DNA from: Puccinia triticina
Lineage: Eukaryota > Basidiomycota > Pucciniomycetes > Pucciniales > Pucciniaceae
NCBI RefSeq assembly: GCF_026914185.1
Contig: NC_070559.1
Coordinates: 4,624,001-4,688,000 of the forward strand
Direction: 5' to 3'
Length of the DNA stretch: 64,000 nt
This document shows positions 11,581 through 22,548 of the stretch, in pieces. How positions within the stretch are numbered: position 1 is the stretch's first letter; every line of letters begins with the position of its first letter. The position numbers and the translations under genes were made by a program. A model generated the notes under the pieces. That model worked only from the letters and a program-made list of their open reading frames with translations. It had not been told where the DNA came from and ran no database searches.

Positions 11581-12476
11581 TTAAAATCCAGAGCCTCTGC
11601 CGAGGCCGTTCTGGTATTGACTAGCAAAGTCGGAGAGGCGAGGGAATCCAGATTGCCCCATGGTTTGAGCAAAATTGGGGGGCAAGAGGGATTGAGCACC
11701 AACACCAGCACCAGAGAACCGGTCAAGGTTCGTTTGCAATGGTCCATCCAACTGAGAGATGGCTGGTGGGAAAAAACAGAGACACAAAGGATCAACTACC
11801 GTTGAGAGAATGATTTACAAAACATTTTGCTCACGTGAAACCAGCTGCTGGGCTTGTGGGCCATAGACTTGATTGGCGGTCTGCACGAGCGAGTTCATCT
11901 CGGAGTATGCTTGGCTAGCAGAAGTGGTCAAAGTGGCCTGCAACAGCAAAGGTTGTGTTTCAGGAAAAGGCAAAATTACCAAGCAGAGGGAGCGGCACTT
12001 ACGGCTGATCCATTGTCAAAACAGCGCTGGCAGTTGTTAAGGGCCAAAACAGTCGAGCTTGTCTGGCTGGAGAGCGATTGGAATTGCTGCTGAGCACTCT
12101 GGAAGCTGACTTGTCCACCCGCAATGCTTTGGCGAAGGCTGCTGAACTCGCTGCTCATTTGTTGGTAAGAGCGACTGGCCGTCTGGACGGAATCAACATA
12201 CTGACGAGCAACCAATTGCTCACTACAAAATCAAATTTTTTGACAAAAAAATAGTATTATAGTCAATAGTCAGCTTCTGATTAGCAATTTTGACATCCAA
12301 ACACTATACACACCTGGCCGGGTGGCCCATAGCAGATGCGATAACTGCGAAAGAAGGTCACGTCGGTTAGTGTCACAGCGCACATTTGAGGGGCTCTTGG
12401 AACTACAGCAAGGTGTTGGAGGAATTCAGGGTGACTCACCGATGGACAAGGTGGCAATAGCATTGAAGGCAACCAT
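11581..12476 (-). CDS. Small secreted helical protein, candidate effector
   Basis: Five exons by eye (12476-12440, 12344-12314, 12222-12003, 11937-11835, 11762-11581) give a 190-residue protein. The N-terminus MVAFNAIATLSIG-VIASAMG is a signal peptide split over two tiny exons. The mature part is Gln/Ser-rich and predicted helical (YVDSVQTASRSYQQMSSEF, QQFQSLSSQTSSTVLALNN), with only two cysteines (NCQRC). The C-terminus is Gly/Phe-rich, ending LGRGSGF. A TATAAAGG stands about 150 bases upstream (12,628-12,640 region). I do not recognise a named family. Small secreted helical proteins of this size are common in rust fungi, so a role in host interaction is inferred, not shown. It converges with the RER2-like gene; the stop codons are about 0.5 kb apart. 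Confidence 0.7.
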
Positions 12477-12639
12477 TTTGACTGATATGTACACGTGAAC
12501 GAGGGGTGGCTACCGGGCTGATACGTTGCAAATGATTGTTGGATGGGAAATGGATGTGAACTGGGGTGATTCGAAGGCTGAAGGATGGGATTGAAGGGAA
12601 TGAAGGTGATTCTGATTCTAAAAGCAGCTCCCTTTATAG

Positions 12640-13600
12640 CCGAAGGGGACTTACTACTGGAGGAGTCTCCATCCTACCGGGTCATGCGTGGATCTTGAGC
12701 CATCTTAGCATCCATCACTAGCGGTGATGTGTCCATGGTCAGGCATAGATTGACCTGATCACTGTCATTAGCAACAAAAAGGTGATCCCGTAAATATACT
12801 GCTCAGGGCCAATCTTAAAATTATGAACAGTAATCAATAGAAATTCAACAGCGTAATTGGCTACTTGCCGTTTACTCTTAAGCGGTTGCTGCTATCAGCC
12901 TCCTCCGAAGAGATCCTAGGCTAGGTTGTTGATTGAGTTGCCCAAGTTTTGAAAAGCCAAAATTCTGCCTCGCCGTCAGATAAAGTACTCGGCGAGCATG
13001 TCACATTGACCTGCCCTTGGAGGCGTAACTTTATGTGGCAGCAAAAAGTCAAAGAAAAATGCATGCCTGACCTATTTGCCACAAGGAACTCCTTTGCACC
13101 CACCCGCCGAGGTGGCACTCTCTTATCCCAGAAGGTTTTTAACCTGCTCGTTAAGGCGAATCATTTCGATGAGGTCGAGGAGGAGATTCCCTGGCCAAGC
13201 GGGTCCATGAATAATTTGCTGAGAGGAATTTTCCTCGGAGAGTTGTTAAAGAAAAATGATTAATCAAAATAAGGATGCGTACATACATGGTGTTCCAGCT
13301 GAGTAGGATTAGAACTCAACCAAAAAAAAGAGAAAGTCAAAGAAGAAAAAAATAAAAGGTCACATGGGAGAGAAGGCATTGAGAAAAGATTGTAAGACAA
13401 ATCAGTCAAGGCCTAAATGGACATCATTATCATCATCATCAATTTCAGGATCAAGGAATTCAATTTCAAAAACAGTGTGTTTTTCCTCCCAATTTTTGTT
13501 GAGATCAAAAACCTCTTCCTTGAGCTACTGGTCCAAATCAAGTTCAAGACGTTGTAGGTTTTCATTGGGTTTTGAACTTTTACCACCACTTTATTGACCA
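12640..13600. other. Intergenic stretch with unresolved coding-like sequence
   Basis: On the minus strand around 13,280-13,110 a reading QIIHGPAWPGNLLLDLIEM followed by IRLNEQVKNLLG and a stop looks protein-like, possibly spliced at GTATGT near 13,290. No family is recognised and no upstream exon is convincing, so no gene is called. The rest holds no recognisable feature. Confidence 0.25.
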
Positions 13601-13619
13601 CTTTTTCAGAAAGAACTGA

Positions 13620-13961
13620 CAAAAGTGCAGACCCTTTATCTGGGACGGCAGATGCAACACAAACTTTGAATCCCTGAAGATGGTGTTCACCAGCTCTCCA
13701 ATCATGAAGATTGCAGACCCCTACAAGCCTTTCATACTTGAGTGCAACTGCTCCAACTTTGTGCTTGTGGCGGTGATTTCCCAACCAGATACACTGTCTC
13801 AACAACTGGACCTAGGACCTGCCCATGGGGAAAAGTTGATGTTTGTTCAGCTGTTGAAACCAAGCAATATTACAGAGGTGGTGGAGTTTGACACATGGTT
13901 TGAAGACAAGTCCATCAACCTGGAGGATGCAGAGCACTTTAGGAATTGGAGCAGAGACTGT
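13620..13961 (+). mobile_element. Ty3/Gypsy reverse transcriptase/RNase H junction fragment
   Basis: The frame at 13,680-13,800 reads VFTSSPIMKIADPYKPFIL then ECNCSNFVLVAVISQ. This matches the Gypsy pattern 'LxxAPxLxxxDPxKPFxLExDASxxAxGAVLSQ' at the RT to RNase H junction. The acidic catalytic positions are replaced (ECNCS for the usual E.DAS), and RNase H proper is missing. The fragment ends at the insertion of the 1.7-kb TIR element starting at 13,962. Confidence 0.7.
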
Positions 13962-14357
13962 CACCAGGGGGGAAAGTGTTGCACTCTCTAGAGAGTGCCA
14001 GGCCGTAATTTTGTATGTTGTGTTGTCTGATGTGAGTTTAATGTTGAATTTACCTCTATGTTCAATTTCTACCCAATACAATTGTAACTGTAGTTCAATT
14101 CTTTGTGAAATGATGTGTAACTCAATGCCAACACACAAAAATCTCTCTGCTGAAGTTTTGTGTTTGATTCATCATTATTACAATTGCAGAAGTGAGCTTT
14201 ATTGCACACAAACTTTTCAAAGAATGTACCTATCTTTATGCTCAAATATATTCTTAGCCAAGTGCCAGGGAATATTTTGATTTGCAGAATTTTTCATTCA
14301 AAACCCACATAAAATCACATTATGGAACATACTTGTAAGAAATAGCAAATTCAGAGG

Positions 14358-14822
14358 AGTGAAAGCGCTGCGCTTCAAAAAGCGCAGCGCCGCGTGAAGC
14401 GCAGCGGTTTTGGTGGCCGCTGCGCTGCGCTGAAAGTAGCGGCCCCGCCCGCTGCGCTACCGCTTTTTGGGTCTGGCAAGAAGCGGGAACCCGCTACTTT
14501 CAGCGGTAGCGCAGCGGAACCATCGCTGCGCTACCGCTTTTTGACCTGGCCGCGTAGTGCACCCCCGCTGCCAGCCAAAAAAGCGCAGCGCAGCGCAAAG
14601 CGCAGCTGTTTTGGTGGCCGCTGCGCGGCGCTGAAAGGAGCGGCCCCATCCGCTGCGCTACCGCTTTTTGGGTTGGGGAAAAAGCAGGCCCCCGCTATTT
14701 TCAGCGGTAACGCAGCGGGACTGGCGCTGCACTACCGCTTTTTGGGCTGACCGCGCAGCGGTTCCCCGCTGCGCTGCGCTAAAAGACCGCTTTTTTGTAG
14801 CGCAGCGCAGCGTTTCAGCCTT
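14358..14822. repeat. GCGCTGCGCTACCGCTTTTTGG foldback array (inside E1)
   Basis: Starts TGAAAGCGCTGCGCTTC and ends in the inverse TAGCGCAGCGCAGCGTTTCA. Inside, 20-25-base units of GCTGCGCTACCGCTTTTTGG, GCGCAGCGG and their complements alternate. The long GC-rich frames over it are repeat artefacts. A related block lies at 58.15-58.64 kb, and a weaker one at about 20.63-20.88 kb. Confidence 0.8.
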
Positions 14823-14839
14823 GATAGGGTGGACAAGTG

Positions 14840-15600
14840 TGGAAATCAATCCACTGCCTCCCCAAAGGCAAATCCAATGACCAGTACCTACTGGTCATCA
14901 CATGAATGCCCTATCCCAAGGACCAGCCCATACTGGTCATTGAGGCAGCCTTCCCAAGCTACCAAGGCAGCATATACTGGCCATCCAGCTTGCAAAAGCC
15001 CAGCCGGATGGCCAGAATCTACTGTGTATTGATTGGGGAGTTCCCCAGCACAATTGATAGTAATTACTGGTTTTTCAAGATCATAAAAGCCCTCCTTGAT
15101 GAATATCATGTAATTTTCATTTAGCTTGGTGGCTCACAGCCCAGTAAATTTCAATCAAGTGGATACCATCTCCAATCAATGGCCAGTATACACCAGTTAT
15201 TGATATGAGAATCCCTTAACTCAATGGCCATACACAACAGCCATTGAGATGAGGATTTCTCCACTCAAATGCTGGTATAAATGGTCATCAATTGGAGGAT
15301 GTATTCACTTCATGGCCAATACACAGGATCATGGAGTGGAGAAACCCCCCACCTGATGGCCATCTAAAACAGTCATCACATGGAGGGTTTCTCCACTTGA
15401 TGGCCATGTAACCCAGTAATCAATTGGAGTTTGTCTCAAATTAATGGCCAGGTCACCTGTCATTGGAGAATCTGTGTTTGTACTTGCTATCAAGTGGAGG
15501 AAGCCATTTAATTCACCAAATCCAACAAGATGTGATACAGATAAGATCAGTATGAGTTGAGTATGAACACATGGCCAACACACAACTCATTTACACATGG
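14840..15600. repeat. Diverged tandem repeat rich in TGGCCAT and its variants (inside E1)
   Basis: Units of roughly 60-70 bases contain 'ttGATGGCCAtnnaacAGTCATCaattgGAG' with alternating orientation. The units are too diverged for an exact period by eye. Confidence 0.5.
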
Positions 15601-15805
15601 GGAAATGGTTCATATCTGGCAGACTTCTAGACAGAAATTACGGCCTGGCACTCTCTACAGAGTGCAACACTTTCTTCCCTGGTGTGTGGCAGCGGAAGAC
15701 AAGACATTGTAAGGGTAGGTGTCCATATTGGAAGTGGACATTATCAATAAGATCAGAGAATGGACCCCACTGGAAAAACAGCTGACCCAATGGATTTGTC
15801 TATTA

Positions 15806-16029
15806 GGGGGATTCAAAGTTGGCCATGCACAACTTGCATGCACTTTTGCAAGTTGGTGTTCAAGGCTTTTATTGAACACCAAATTTCAAAAAAAAAAATT
15901 CAAGCAGGCTTATGGGGTGTAGTACAGTGTGGCTTGCATGCAATTTTGCAACTTGGTGTTCAAGAATGAACTTGAACACTGACTTGCAAAATTGCATGCA
16001 AGTTGTATCTGGCCAACTTTGAAACCCCC
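15806..16029. mobile_element. TA-flanked foldback MITE
   Basis: Ends GGGGGATTCAAAGTTGGCC and GGCCAACTTTGAAACCCCC are inverted, followed inward by ACTTGCATGCA/TGCATGCAAGT arms. TA flanks both sides (15804-15805 and 16030-16031), the target preference of Tc1/mariner-type elements. It is 224 bases, non-coding, and sits between pieces of the Gypsy pol relic. Confidence 0.75.
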
Positions 16030-16084
16030 TATTGGACACACCCTCAGGAGATTCCAACACATGCACAGAGGCAGACTGAATCCT

Positions 16085-16399
16085 GTGCAACAGGGATAAG
16101 ATTTTTGTACCAGTGGATGCAGAATTACAGATTGAAATCCTGAAAAGCCAACATGAAACCAAGGTGGCTTGCCACCCAGGCTGCTGCAGCACACCGGGCC
16201 TTGTGTGGTGGAGCTTATTCTGGGTTGGAAATAAGAAGTTTGTCAATCAATATGTTGAAATATGCAACTCTTGCCAACAGGTCAAATCATCCATGCAATG
16301 GCCATTTGGAACACTGGAGACCTTGCCAATTTCAGCAGGGAAATCAGCTATGATTTGATTGCTGACCTACCTGTCCGCTGCACCCTGCTCCTGTGATAG
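16085..16399 (+). mobile_element. Ty3/Gypsy integrase zinc-binding fragment
   Basis: Plus-strand reading gives VPVDAELQIEILKSQHETK, then HPGCCSTPGLVWWSLFWVGN, FVNQYVEICNSCQQVKSS and PFGTLETLPISAG. This matches the HHCC integrase domain (H, H, CxxC) and the following linker. A one-base shift then gives ISYDLIADLPV and a break at CDSI, exactly where the foldback element at 16,404 is inserted. Confidence 0.8.
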
Positions 16400-16403
16400 T
16401 ATA

Positions 16404-17077
16404 GTGTTGCAAGCGCGTCTGGGCACATACCCAACTCCCGCTTGGCCAAGTGCCTCCGGGGGTTGGGTATGTGCCCAAAGGGCTTGATCGGGCAGGTTGC
16501 GCGGGGGGAAGAGCTTGGCACACAAGCAAGTCCCGCATGGCCAAGATCAAGCTCTGGGCCAATTGGATCTGTGACTGGGCATGCAACACGCCGTTCACCA
16601 GAAGCCAGCCCTTGTCTCTGCCTTGAAAGGCCAGAATGATGTGCCCTTGAGGAGGGGAAACATTCTCCCTTCTCAACATTGCACATTGGACATTGACAAG
16701 GGAGCTTTTCCTTCTTGATGGCCAGTCTGTAGGCTGGTCATCAGGGAGGAAATACTCCCTTCTTGGCGGGCAATACATATATCAAACATCAATAAGGGAG
16801 TCTTCCCTTCTTGATGACTGGTTTGTAGACCGACCATTGAGGAGGGAAACTTCTCCCCTTGATAGCCGGCATTTCTAGCGTGCATGGCACCCTTGCTTGG
16901 CCTTGGCCCAGCGGGGCTTTGTGACAAACCCCGCCCACTTTGTGATGTGCCAAGCGGGGGTTGGGAGTGTGCCAGGCAGGCTTGAGGATCGGCCAAGCGG
17001 GCTTTAGGATTGGCCACGCGCGCTTGGCCTTTTTTTGGCCAAACTTTGGTGAGTGCCCAGACGGGCTTGCAACACCA
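16404..17077. mobile_element. Foldback element in the integrase, TATA target duplication
   Basis: The ends GTGTTGCAAGCGCGTCTGGG and, inverted, TGGTGTTGCAAGCCCGTCTG match closely. TATA flanks both sides (16400-16403 and 17078-17081). Removing the element with one TATA restores the integrase reading ...CDSI-LTVFDHLTK. The interior is made of short GCTTGGCC/GGCCAAGC palindromes and a 'GAGGGAAnnnTCCCTTCTTGATG' tandem repeat. Confidence 0.85.
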
Positions 17078-17374
17078 TATACTGACAGTTTTTGACCACC
17101 TGACAAAGATCGCATATTTCATCCTGTGCAGGAATTCCATGAATGCAGAGCAAATAGCAGACCTGATGATGGTGCATGTCTAAAAGCTCCACGGCACTCC
17201 AAAGACAATTGTATCCAATGGAATCATCCAACCTGAACCACAGAAGCATGTTCATTTCCTGGATCACCAATGAATTGGACAACTGATCTGCACATCAAAA
17301 GTACACCACCCCAGAACCAACAGACAGTCCAAATCTTGCAAACAAGGCATTGGAGAATTACCTCCACCACTTTG
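17078..17374 (+). mobile_element. Ty3/Gypsy integrase core fragment
   Basis: Plus-strand pieces read LTVFDHLTKIAYFIPC, then MNAEQIADLMMVHV, a stop, KLHGTPKTIVSN, and ANKALENYLHHF. This is the integrase catalytic core region 'VVDRLTKxxHF ... FxLHGxPxxIVSDRG ... ENxxRxF'. The second catalytic Asp after IVS is changed to Asn, and stops and indels are present. The reading stops at the E2 element. Confidence 0.75.
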
Positions 17375-18469
17375 CACCAGGGGAGATTTTGACGCACTCT
17401 CCAGAGAGTGCCATACGGTACCCTTTTTACCAAACTGTGCTGAATGCTTTTGGTGAAATTAAACAATGCTTGAAATTATCCACAAATGTTCTGAAACTGA
17501 TAATGGATTCATCCATAAATCATCAAGAAATCATGCAGAACTCAACTGGAACTCAATCAGAACACAGTTGAAACCACTAAGACACAATGACCACAATTAA
17601 ATCATAGCTCAATTTGACCTGTTTGTTGATTGGGATGATTTCTTGGGGTTCAATTAATATCATTCACATGGTCATGAAGGTGTTCATTGTTTCACCTTGC
17701 TAATTTTTACCTGTGCGTGCATGCAATGTTGTTACACATTGCAGGCTGTGCCTCTTCCAGATCAAAAACACGTACACAGCGGTTAGAATGATGTGAAAGG
17801 CCCACCTGAATTGTCATATTTCCCTAAAAAAAGGCAGGTGTCATCTATAATTGAGCCAAAAAAGGATGAAAATAGTGTGAAAGTATGTGTCAAGTCAAGC
17901 TTGGAGGTTTGTGGTACCAGATTTCAGCTAGACAACCTGGATTCTGAACACATATAAGCTTGTGAGTTGTTTTTATGGTTTTTTGTTTTTCAATGTCTCC
18001 ATGCACATGCATGTGAGCTGTTTTCCATTTTGATAATTTCACCTTTGTGTACGTCGCGCGTACATTGGAGTGACAGATCACCAGAGGTGCCTTTCAGAGC
18101 TCCATGACAAGTAAAAACTGGTCAGAAAGCCATTAAATCCCCAGCTAGTCACATTATGTTGTGTGAAACCCCTTGCACATAGAGAAATTGATCAACATAA
18201 ATTTGCCATGAATGATTGATAATTGGGCATTGAGTAAATATCATTTCATTATAGGTTGTAATTGAGTTATCCTTAAAGAATGAAACAGTTCTATAAAACA
18301 TTGCATGAGGTCCTGTGATACTTACTCACAAATCATGACAGACTTCCCATTGACTTCTGAATAATTTATCAATCATTTCATCATACACATCTGACTGAAA
18401 TCAGACCCAGGAATACATAAAATTACAGTCAGGCACTCTCTGGAGAGTGTGGCAAATTCTACCCTGGTG
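17375..18469. mobile_element. TIR element E2, related to E1
   Basis: Left end CACCAGGGGAGATTTTGACG and right end (inverted) CACCAGGGTAGAATTTGCCA each lead into GCACTCTCCAGAGAGTGCC or its variant. The terminal design is the same as in E1. The 1,095-base interior is AT-rich without a transposase frame. No clear target duplication is visible. It interrupts the integrase relic immediately after NYLHHF. Confidence 0.7.
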
Positions 18470-20620
18470 AAATAACTTAGAAATACATGATATTTTAACA
18501 GTTTTGATTTTTTTAAAGGTTATGATAATTTTACCTGAAGGCATAAACAATCTGCTGATTAATAACACATTTTTAAGCTTGACCTAAATATAATAAACAC
18601 TAGAATCATATATTGACCACTTGTGATGTCTGTCAATATAAGATTAAAGGGATTGTGTTAGTTTGTTTTATTTTGAGTTTGTAATAACAAATCAAATAGG
18701 ATTTGATCAATGATTAATATTCAGTTTGACAGTATCCAATTAAATGCTTCTTCAGGCTTATTTTGATTTGAATTGATTGGATATCAACAAGCTTATTTTC
18801 TCAGATAGATAGTTTTTCTAATTGAAAAGAAGAAGAAGTCAGTTCAGAAATTCTTCCACTAGTTTGTCTTGGAGTTGGTTTTAATAGCAAACAACTTACA
18901 AATAAGTTGTAAAAAGCTCACTATAAATGTTTGATGTTTGAGTTGCAATTTCAGAATTAGTGCTGAAAGAGAAGTTGAACAATTAGTTCATCTCAATCAG
19001 CTGGGCTTGAAATCCAAAGTTTGTTACTCACAAAGAGTATATTGATTGGAGATCACTAAGGTTTTTTGTGTTAGTGAGAATTGTGTCACTACTCAGCACA
19101 ACAGCACATGACTTCTTGTGACCAAGTTCATGCAGAAGACCTGTCACAAGTTTTAACATAAGAATAAATGAATATTCAATATGAATTATGAATTATCTAG
19201 CAATTCTACTCAAAGTACTACTGACAGTTGTTACACCTCTTAAGAGGGATGACTGGATCCCAACACTATAGAGAAACAATTTAATATCTCAAAAATAAAA
19301 ACTCTAGAAACTGCCAGCAGTTGAAATGTGGCATACTCCAGTGTAACTGCGATTATAAACCCACATAAGTAAATCATGCAAAGTCACTGTGCAATGGGCA
19401 CATCACTGTGCATTCAACATTGGTTGAAATGAACTTTGAGAAAGGCTTGAGTATCACTCAAGCTTCATTTGAGCTTCTGCATCTCAACTGGTAGCAGTTT
19501 CTATTATTTTTCTTGTAGTGATAATAGGCCTCAATGTAAAATCAGAAGTGCACCAGGAAGGGATTCTAAGATAAATTTCACCCTTATTCACCACTGGAGG
19601 CATCACTGGAACCCTGCTGGATTGGAAGTTACACCTGGTTGGATCCCTCTGAACACCTATTACAGGTTTGAACACCCAGTCACCAGCGTGCAACCAGCCT
19701 CAAGTTACGGATCACAGAATTATGCTTTTGAACATCACAGGATACAAACATACATCTCCCCATTGACAGACTAAATTCATTACACATTATCAAGTATTCA
19801 TGTATTTCCATATTACAAAATCATTCTACACATCCCTGTATGCAAGACTAGTGGACAGTTTTAATTTCCTCTTAGAATGTTTTCAAATTTTGATTCAATG
19901 ATTCCAAGGAGTGACAGAAGGTTTGGAGAAAAAATCCTTGAATTCCAAGCAGAAAGTCACAGGCAAAGTGTGGTGCATTTTAATTTAATCTGGGATGGGT
20001 GACTTCAAAGTTGCAGAAGACCAAGGTGATTAAATTTGCAGGGAAACTGTGGTTGATTTTAATTGGATGATTACAGGTTGCCAAATCAGACACGGGGCCC
20101 CGGGAGGTATGGTGAGAACACCACCTTTGATCCTGGAGCCTCTAGTGAGTCAGGAAGGAATGCCCCTGTACCTCCAGCCTCCAGCCAAGTTTGCACAGTT
20201 GAATTTCTTCTTTGATTTTGGTGATGGTGTTATCACTGCTGTACATTTTGACAAGTAACTGGGGACCTGTGCAAAAAAGTCTGTTGTATTGGCAAGCTAC
20301 CACGCACTTGTACCGGGTCTCCAATCTTGATTAGGAAAGAGAGGAGCCTGGGCATGCGGCAGCCAGAACTCATGACACCCTGCAATGATAGGGTCAGAGT
20401 AACATCAGCAAGTAAACTGAGTGATTTTAGCTGGTTGGAATAAGGCTCATGTGCCTGAGGTTTGGAAAAGTCAACAGGGCATGAGGTTTAACCGGGGCAT
20501 CTTGGGAAATTGAAACTACATGAAGTACAACCAATAGATTTTCTTACCAATTGGCTCAACTTATTTTTGAAAAAGCTGTTTTGATTGCCTGTTTGATTCT
20601 CACAAAACAAATAAACAAAC
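18470..20620. other. AT-rich gene-free stretch
   Basis: No recognisable gene. A 101-residue frame at 19,469-19,774 has no signature I know. Sequence is AT-rich without obvious tandem repeats. Confidence 0.4.
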
Positions 20621-20629
20621 AAAATCCAA

Positions 20630-20880
20630 GGGGGTACCACTACGCTTTTTTTAAAAAAGAAAACCGAAGCGTTGGCGTAGTAGCACTTCCTTAGCAATGC
20701 CACCTCAAATTTCATCATCCGCTACGCTACACTGGACTACAGTGCATTTAGCGGCAAACCTCGTCTAAAATGGACTGCAACGCGGCGTATCAGCCGCCTT
20801 TTTGCACCCTGCGCACGGGGAGTTAGCAGCAAGCTGCTCACAGCTGACAGATACTAAAGCAATGTTGGCGTAGCGAGCCC
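20630..20880. repeat. GCTACGC/GCGTAGC foldback repeat
   Basis: Short palindromic blocks (TACCACTACGC...GGCGTAGTAG, CCGCTACGCTA...TTGGCGTAGCG) resemble the GCGCTGCGCT array in E1 and the block at 58.2-58.6 kb. It lies just 3' of the secreted gene at 21,009. Confidence 0.5.
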
Positions 20881-21008
20881 ACCATTGGGCTCTTTCACGT
20901 TTCATGTAAGTATCTCAGGGTGGTTCCGTATAGGACTGGCACTTTCTTTGTTTCAAAACATTCTTGAAGTGGATTCAGGACCGCCCAAGAGTTACAAAGT
21001 GGATTCAT

Positions 21009-22071
21009 CTAATCACTGTTGTCAGGAGAAGTGTAAGATCCACGGTTGTGGCGGGAAGTGTAAGAGCCACTGTTGTCGGGAGAAGTTTTGGAGCTGCCTC
21101 GGGATGGTTTATAGTTTCCATAGCTTCCGGGCTTTTGTCCAGGGTCCAAATTTTCTCCATCAGCCGTTCCACACTTAGGCTGTCCCGACTGTGATGCACC
21201 AGTAGGATAGTTGAAATGTGACCAGGCGGGTGGCAGCTTGAAGCCGGGATAGTTGGAGTCGTGGCCTTTCTGCATGTTGGAAACATCGGCTTTGCCTTCA
21301 TGATACTTTCCAGCGCTGCTTTCGTACCCGAAAGCACCCGTCTGAGGATTAGCGATTGGGTTGGTACCAGGGCCTGAGATCCCACCGAGATCACTATCGT
21401 AGAAATACAAGGAAATCATCAGTCTGTTGAGTTTGCAATTTTGCGAGAACAAGTCCGATTGAGGAAGGAGGAAGACTTACTGCCAAAAGAAGGAGTGATA
21501 GTTAGCCTCGTCGGCTTCCATGTCGGATGGCGATGGCAAATCGGAGAAACCGCAGCAGGTACCGTAAGGCTAACAACAAAAGCGACATTCATTCAGAAAT
21601 CATACTCTAACCTTGTAAGATGTGCAGATAAATCAACTCCTCCATGGAAACTCACACATCCATGGTTCTTGTCTTTGGAGTGCTCGACTTCGAAAGTAGC
21701 AAACAATTGCACTGTGACCAAGGTGGAAGTTTACTCAGCTTAGCATTGAAATGGATAAAGCCTTACAACACATACCATGTGGATACGACAGCCTAGTATT
21801 TTGAGCACATTCGGCGACTTGGACGTCTTTGAAACATCTCGCGCCCTCTTTATTTCGACACGAGATGAAAAAGTAGGGTCAGATAGTCATCTCTTACCGA
21901 TATGCCTACACAGAGAATGTGGTTCGGACGCTCACTTTGCTGACTGATCCAGCTCTTGGAGGGTCTGTAGTTATAAAGGTGGCCCGTTGCGGGGTCCCAA
22001 TTCGCCGAAGCCAGTCCGGCGAAGAATACAACCATCAAGGAGGAGGTGATGAACTGTTGGAAAATGCTCAT
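21009..22071 (-). CDS. Secreted six-cysteine protein, paralogue 1, candidate effector
   Basis: Five exons by eye (22071-21936, 21847-21776, 21711-21656, 21569-21481, 21393-21009) give 245 residues. Exon 1 carries a signal peptide (MSIFQQFITSSLMVVFFAGL) and the mature start NWDPATGHLYNYRPS. Six cysteines follow: ARCF, AEC, HGC, the CC in PYGTCCG, and PKCG. The last exon carries GGISGPGTNPIANPQTG, HDSNYPGFKLPPAW and LDPGQKPGSYGNYKP. Exon lengths 2-4 (72, 56, 89) are identical to those of the two copies at 42.7 and 44.7 kb, proving common descent. The C-terminal tail here is longer and repetitive (GSYTS.. units). TATA-like CCATAAATAG stands 81-90 bases upstream of the start. I do not recognise a named family; secretion and an even cysteine number suggest an extracellular or host-directed protein. 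Confidence 0.85.
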
Positions 22072-22548
22072 TTTATCGAAAGATGAGTGTGAATCTGTGT
22101 CTGGGTGTTGGCGAGATGTGGAGAGGCTTTTCTGATGCCCATCAACGCTGCCTATTTATGGAGCTTCTACGAGCATCATCGGCGACTCATAGGAAGAGTG
22201 TCATCCCAATGGCAAGACCGATCACATGGGACTTGCGGAAAGCCTTGGAAGCGTTCCAGGACCACGAATCACGAGAAGGGCCCATCTTTCCACATTTTGC
22301 AAGGTCCCTTCCGCAGTAAATCTACAAAATTGCGATATAGGGCATGAAAATGTATCTTTGAATCTGGGGACACTGTGAGTGCACTTTGACTGCCAGTGAC
22401 GTTTCCCCGTTTCCTACGAAAACAGGTTTGCCATCCTCATGTCGTCATAGAGCAGGTACCTCCAGCCGGTTGGCGGCGTGGTGCTCTTGTGTGCTCGAAG
22501 GGACGTCGAACCTTTCGCTTGCAAATGTTGTGCGACGAATTCATGAGA

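Larger units (their letters stand above)
13962..15684. mobile_element. TIR element E1, CACCAGGG ends with internal palindrome
   Basis: The two ends are inverted copies over about 45 bases: CACCAGG...GTGTTGCACTCTC(nn)AGAGTGCCAGGCCGTAAT. Each end carries the near-palindrome GCACTCTCTAGAGAGTGCC. A 3-base TGT stands on both sides (13959-13961 and 15685-15687), a possible target duplication. The 1,723-base interior has no transposase-like frame. It consists of the GCGCTGCGCT repeat block (14.36-14.82 kb) and TGGCCA/TGGTCA-rich tandem sequence. A second, related element lies at 17,375-18,469. Confidence 0.75.

Noticed and set aside
12921..13263. Overlapping frames on both strands, with a minus-strand piece reading LLLDLIEMIRLNEQ
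   Set aside because: Looks protein-like for only about 35 residues; no upstream exons or recognised family, so kept as unresolved sequence.
14394..14880. Ala/Arg-rich long frames
   Set aside because: Produced by the GCGCTGCGCT foldback array; mirrored frames exist on both strands.
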